Shown here one piece after another: positions 63,441 through 64,000 of a stretch of 64,000 bases of DNA (position 1 is the stretch's first letter; each line of letters begins with the position of its first letter). The position numbers and the translations under genes are program-made. Under the pieces are notes generated by a model. It was not told the DNA's origin and ran no database searches. It saw only the letters and a program-made list of their open reading frames with translations. The stretch is from an uncultured Gammaproteobacteria bacterium. GTDB taxonomy: Bacteria; Pseudomonadota; Gammaproteobacteria; Arenicellales; JAANXG01. Location: the NCBI GenBank assembly GCA_947259175.1, contig CAMYKW010000004.1, forward strand, positions 1-64,000. Reading direction: 5' to 3'.

Positions 63441-63519
63441 CCTCCCTGTAGGCTCGGTGCCGGCATCCCTGCCGGCAACGGTCGCGAACTCCTTCCCTCG
63501 CTTCAGCTTTTAAACACTG
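63441..63519. other. spacer between the repeats, with a hairpin
   Basis: 79 bp containing GCCGGCATCCCTGCCGGC, a perfect 6-bp stem around CATCCCT-type loop, in a form reminiscent of repetitive extragenic elements. No coding sequence. Confidence 0.5.
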
Positions 63520-63607
63520 TGGGAGGCGGCTTGCAGCCACGAAACTGGGACGCTCAACGCGGTATGGCGCTGAACCGGGGAAAGCATTCCGCGACACGCC
63601 GTGAATA
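63520..63607 (+). repeat. 88-bp repeat, copy 2, inside a 9-bp inverted repeat
   Basis: Two differences from copy 1 (GCCACG for GCCGCG, CCGGGG for CCGAGG). This copy is enclosed by CTGTGGGAG at 63517-63525 and its inverse CTCCCACAG at 63630-63638, making a 122-bp unit with terminal inverted repeats. No such perfect pair surrounds copy 1. Confidence 0.85.
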
Positions 63608-63647
63608 AGTCAATGGCGCTTGTAAGGCGCTCCCACAGCTTTTGGCG

Positions 63648-63986
63648 TTATTCGTCGATCAACCTGTTGAGCTTGGCCGCGCAAATGAAATCATTTTCCG
63701 ACACTCCGCCGATTGAGTGTGTGGCAAAGCGCACCAGACATCGTTTGTAGCCAACTTCGATATTGGGATGATGGTCCTCCTGGTGCGCGATCCAGGCCAT
63801 CGCGTTTACGAATGCCATGGTTTCGTAGTAGTTGTTGAATGCAAAGCTGCGGCTGATCTCGGTGCCGTCATCATTGGCGGACCATCCCGGAATCTGTTCG
63901 ACACCTGATTCTACGACATCGGCGCTCAGGGGTGATTCGTCCTTTGCATAGGGTCGGCAGGTCTTTTCGGTCAGTTCATGCGGCAT
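63648..63986 (-). CDS. phhB: 4a-hydroxytetrahydrobiopterin dehydratase (pterin carbinolamine dehydratase)
   Basis: 112 residues. The family signature is in AWIAHQEDHHPNIEVGYKRCLVRFATHSIGGVSENDFICAAKLN, with the paired catalytic His residues in EDHHPNIEV. It dehydrates 4a-carbinolamine pterin in recycling of tetrahydropterin, used with phenylalanine hydroxylase, but the family is also found without that enzyme. The ATG is near the right edge of the window; the whole gene is contained. The gene lies next to the repeats and converges with recR. Confidence 0.94.
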   Translation of the reverse strand: MPHELTEKTCRPYAKDESPLSADVVESGVEQIPGWSANDDGTEISRSFAFNNYYETMAFVNAMAWIAHQEDHHPNIEVGYKRCLVRFATHSIGGVSENDFICAAKLNRLIDE

Positions 63987-64000
63987 GTTCGTTACTCGAA

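Noticed and set aside
63353-63607. CRISPR-like repeats
   Set aside because: Only two copies of 88 bp with a 79-bp spacer; no cas genes and the repeat contains REP-like hairpins.

Overview
The window is about 64 kb of moderately GC-rich chromosome from a gammaproteobacterium. Almost every gene is a recognisable core gene, and the local orders are typical of this class: yciB-yciI-bolA, queA-tgt-yajC-secD-secF, nrdR-ribD-ribE-ribBA-ribH-nusB-thiL-pgpA, suhB-trmJ-cysE-iscR, ndk-rlmN-pilF-rodZ-hisS-yfgM-bamB-der, guaB-guaA-tadA-mltF and tRNA-Ser-ffs-dnaX-ybaB-recR. The mix suggests a free-living aerobic or facultative organism of the Chromatiales type. That placement is inference; no rRNA is present to settle it.
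Layout. 1-9.1 kb: the end of a 2-oxoacid dehydrogenase E2, a secreted SGNH hydrolase, a hairpin-rich intergenic stretch, a broken propionyl-CoA synthetase gene, aconitase, and the bolA/yciI/yciB group with an unknown protein. 9.2-13.1 kb: deoxynucleoside kinase, pantothenate synthetase, tRNA-Leu and the two queuosine genes. 13.2-24.5 kb: Sec translocon accessories, glyA, riboflavin operon, thiL, pgpA, and a lytic transglycosylase. 24.7-31 kb: yajQ, 7Fe ferredoxin, a large PilZ-like protein, mutS and suhB. 31-43 kb: tRNA methylation, cysteine and Fe-S genes, then the long ndk-to-der operon. 43-52 kb is the main accessory part: an unrecognised 395-residue helical protein, a DUF457 membrane protein, and a compact six-gene glycan operon (two glycosyltransferases, a GlpD-like flavoprotein, an acyltransferase, a methyltransferase and an NAD-dependent epimerase). 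52-60 kb: a degenerate LytM protein, xseA, a small lipoprotein, guanine-nucleotide genes, tadA and mltF. 60-64 kb: two tRNA-Ser genes, SRP RNA, dnaX-ybaB-recR, a duplicated 88-bp repeat and a pterin dehydratase.
Three conserved gene strings lack a member that is usually there: panB before panC, iscS-iscU (and hscBA-fdx) around iscA, and ispG between rodZ and hisS. The coding joints are tight. RibBA has lost its GTP cyclohydrolase zinc site, prpE carries a small deletion with a frameshift, and the M23-like protein has lost all its zinc ligands. I found no CRISPR array, prophage, intact insertion sequence or obvious defence system. The best candidates for something undescribed are the hairpin series at 2151-2272, the 395-residue orphan protein, the 568-residue PilZ-like protein and the GlpD-containing glycan operon.
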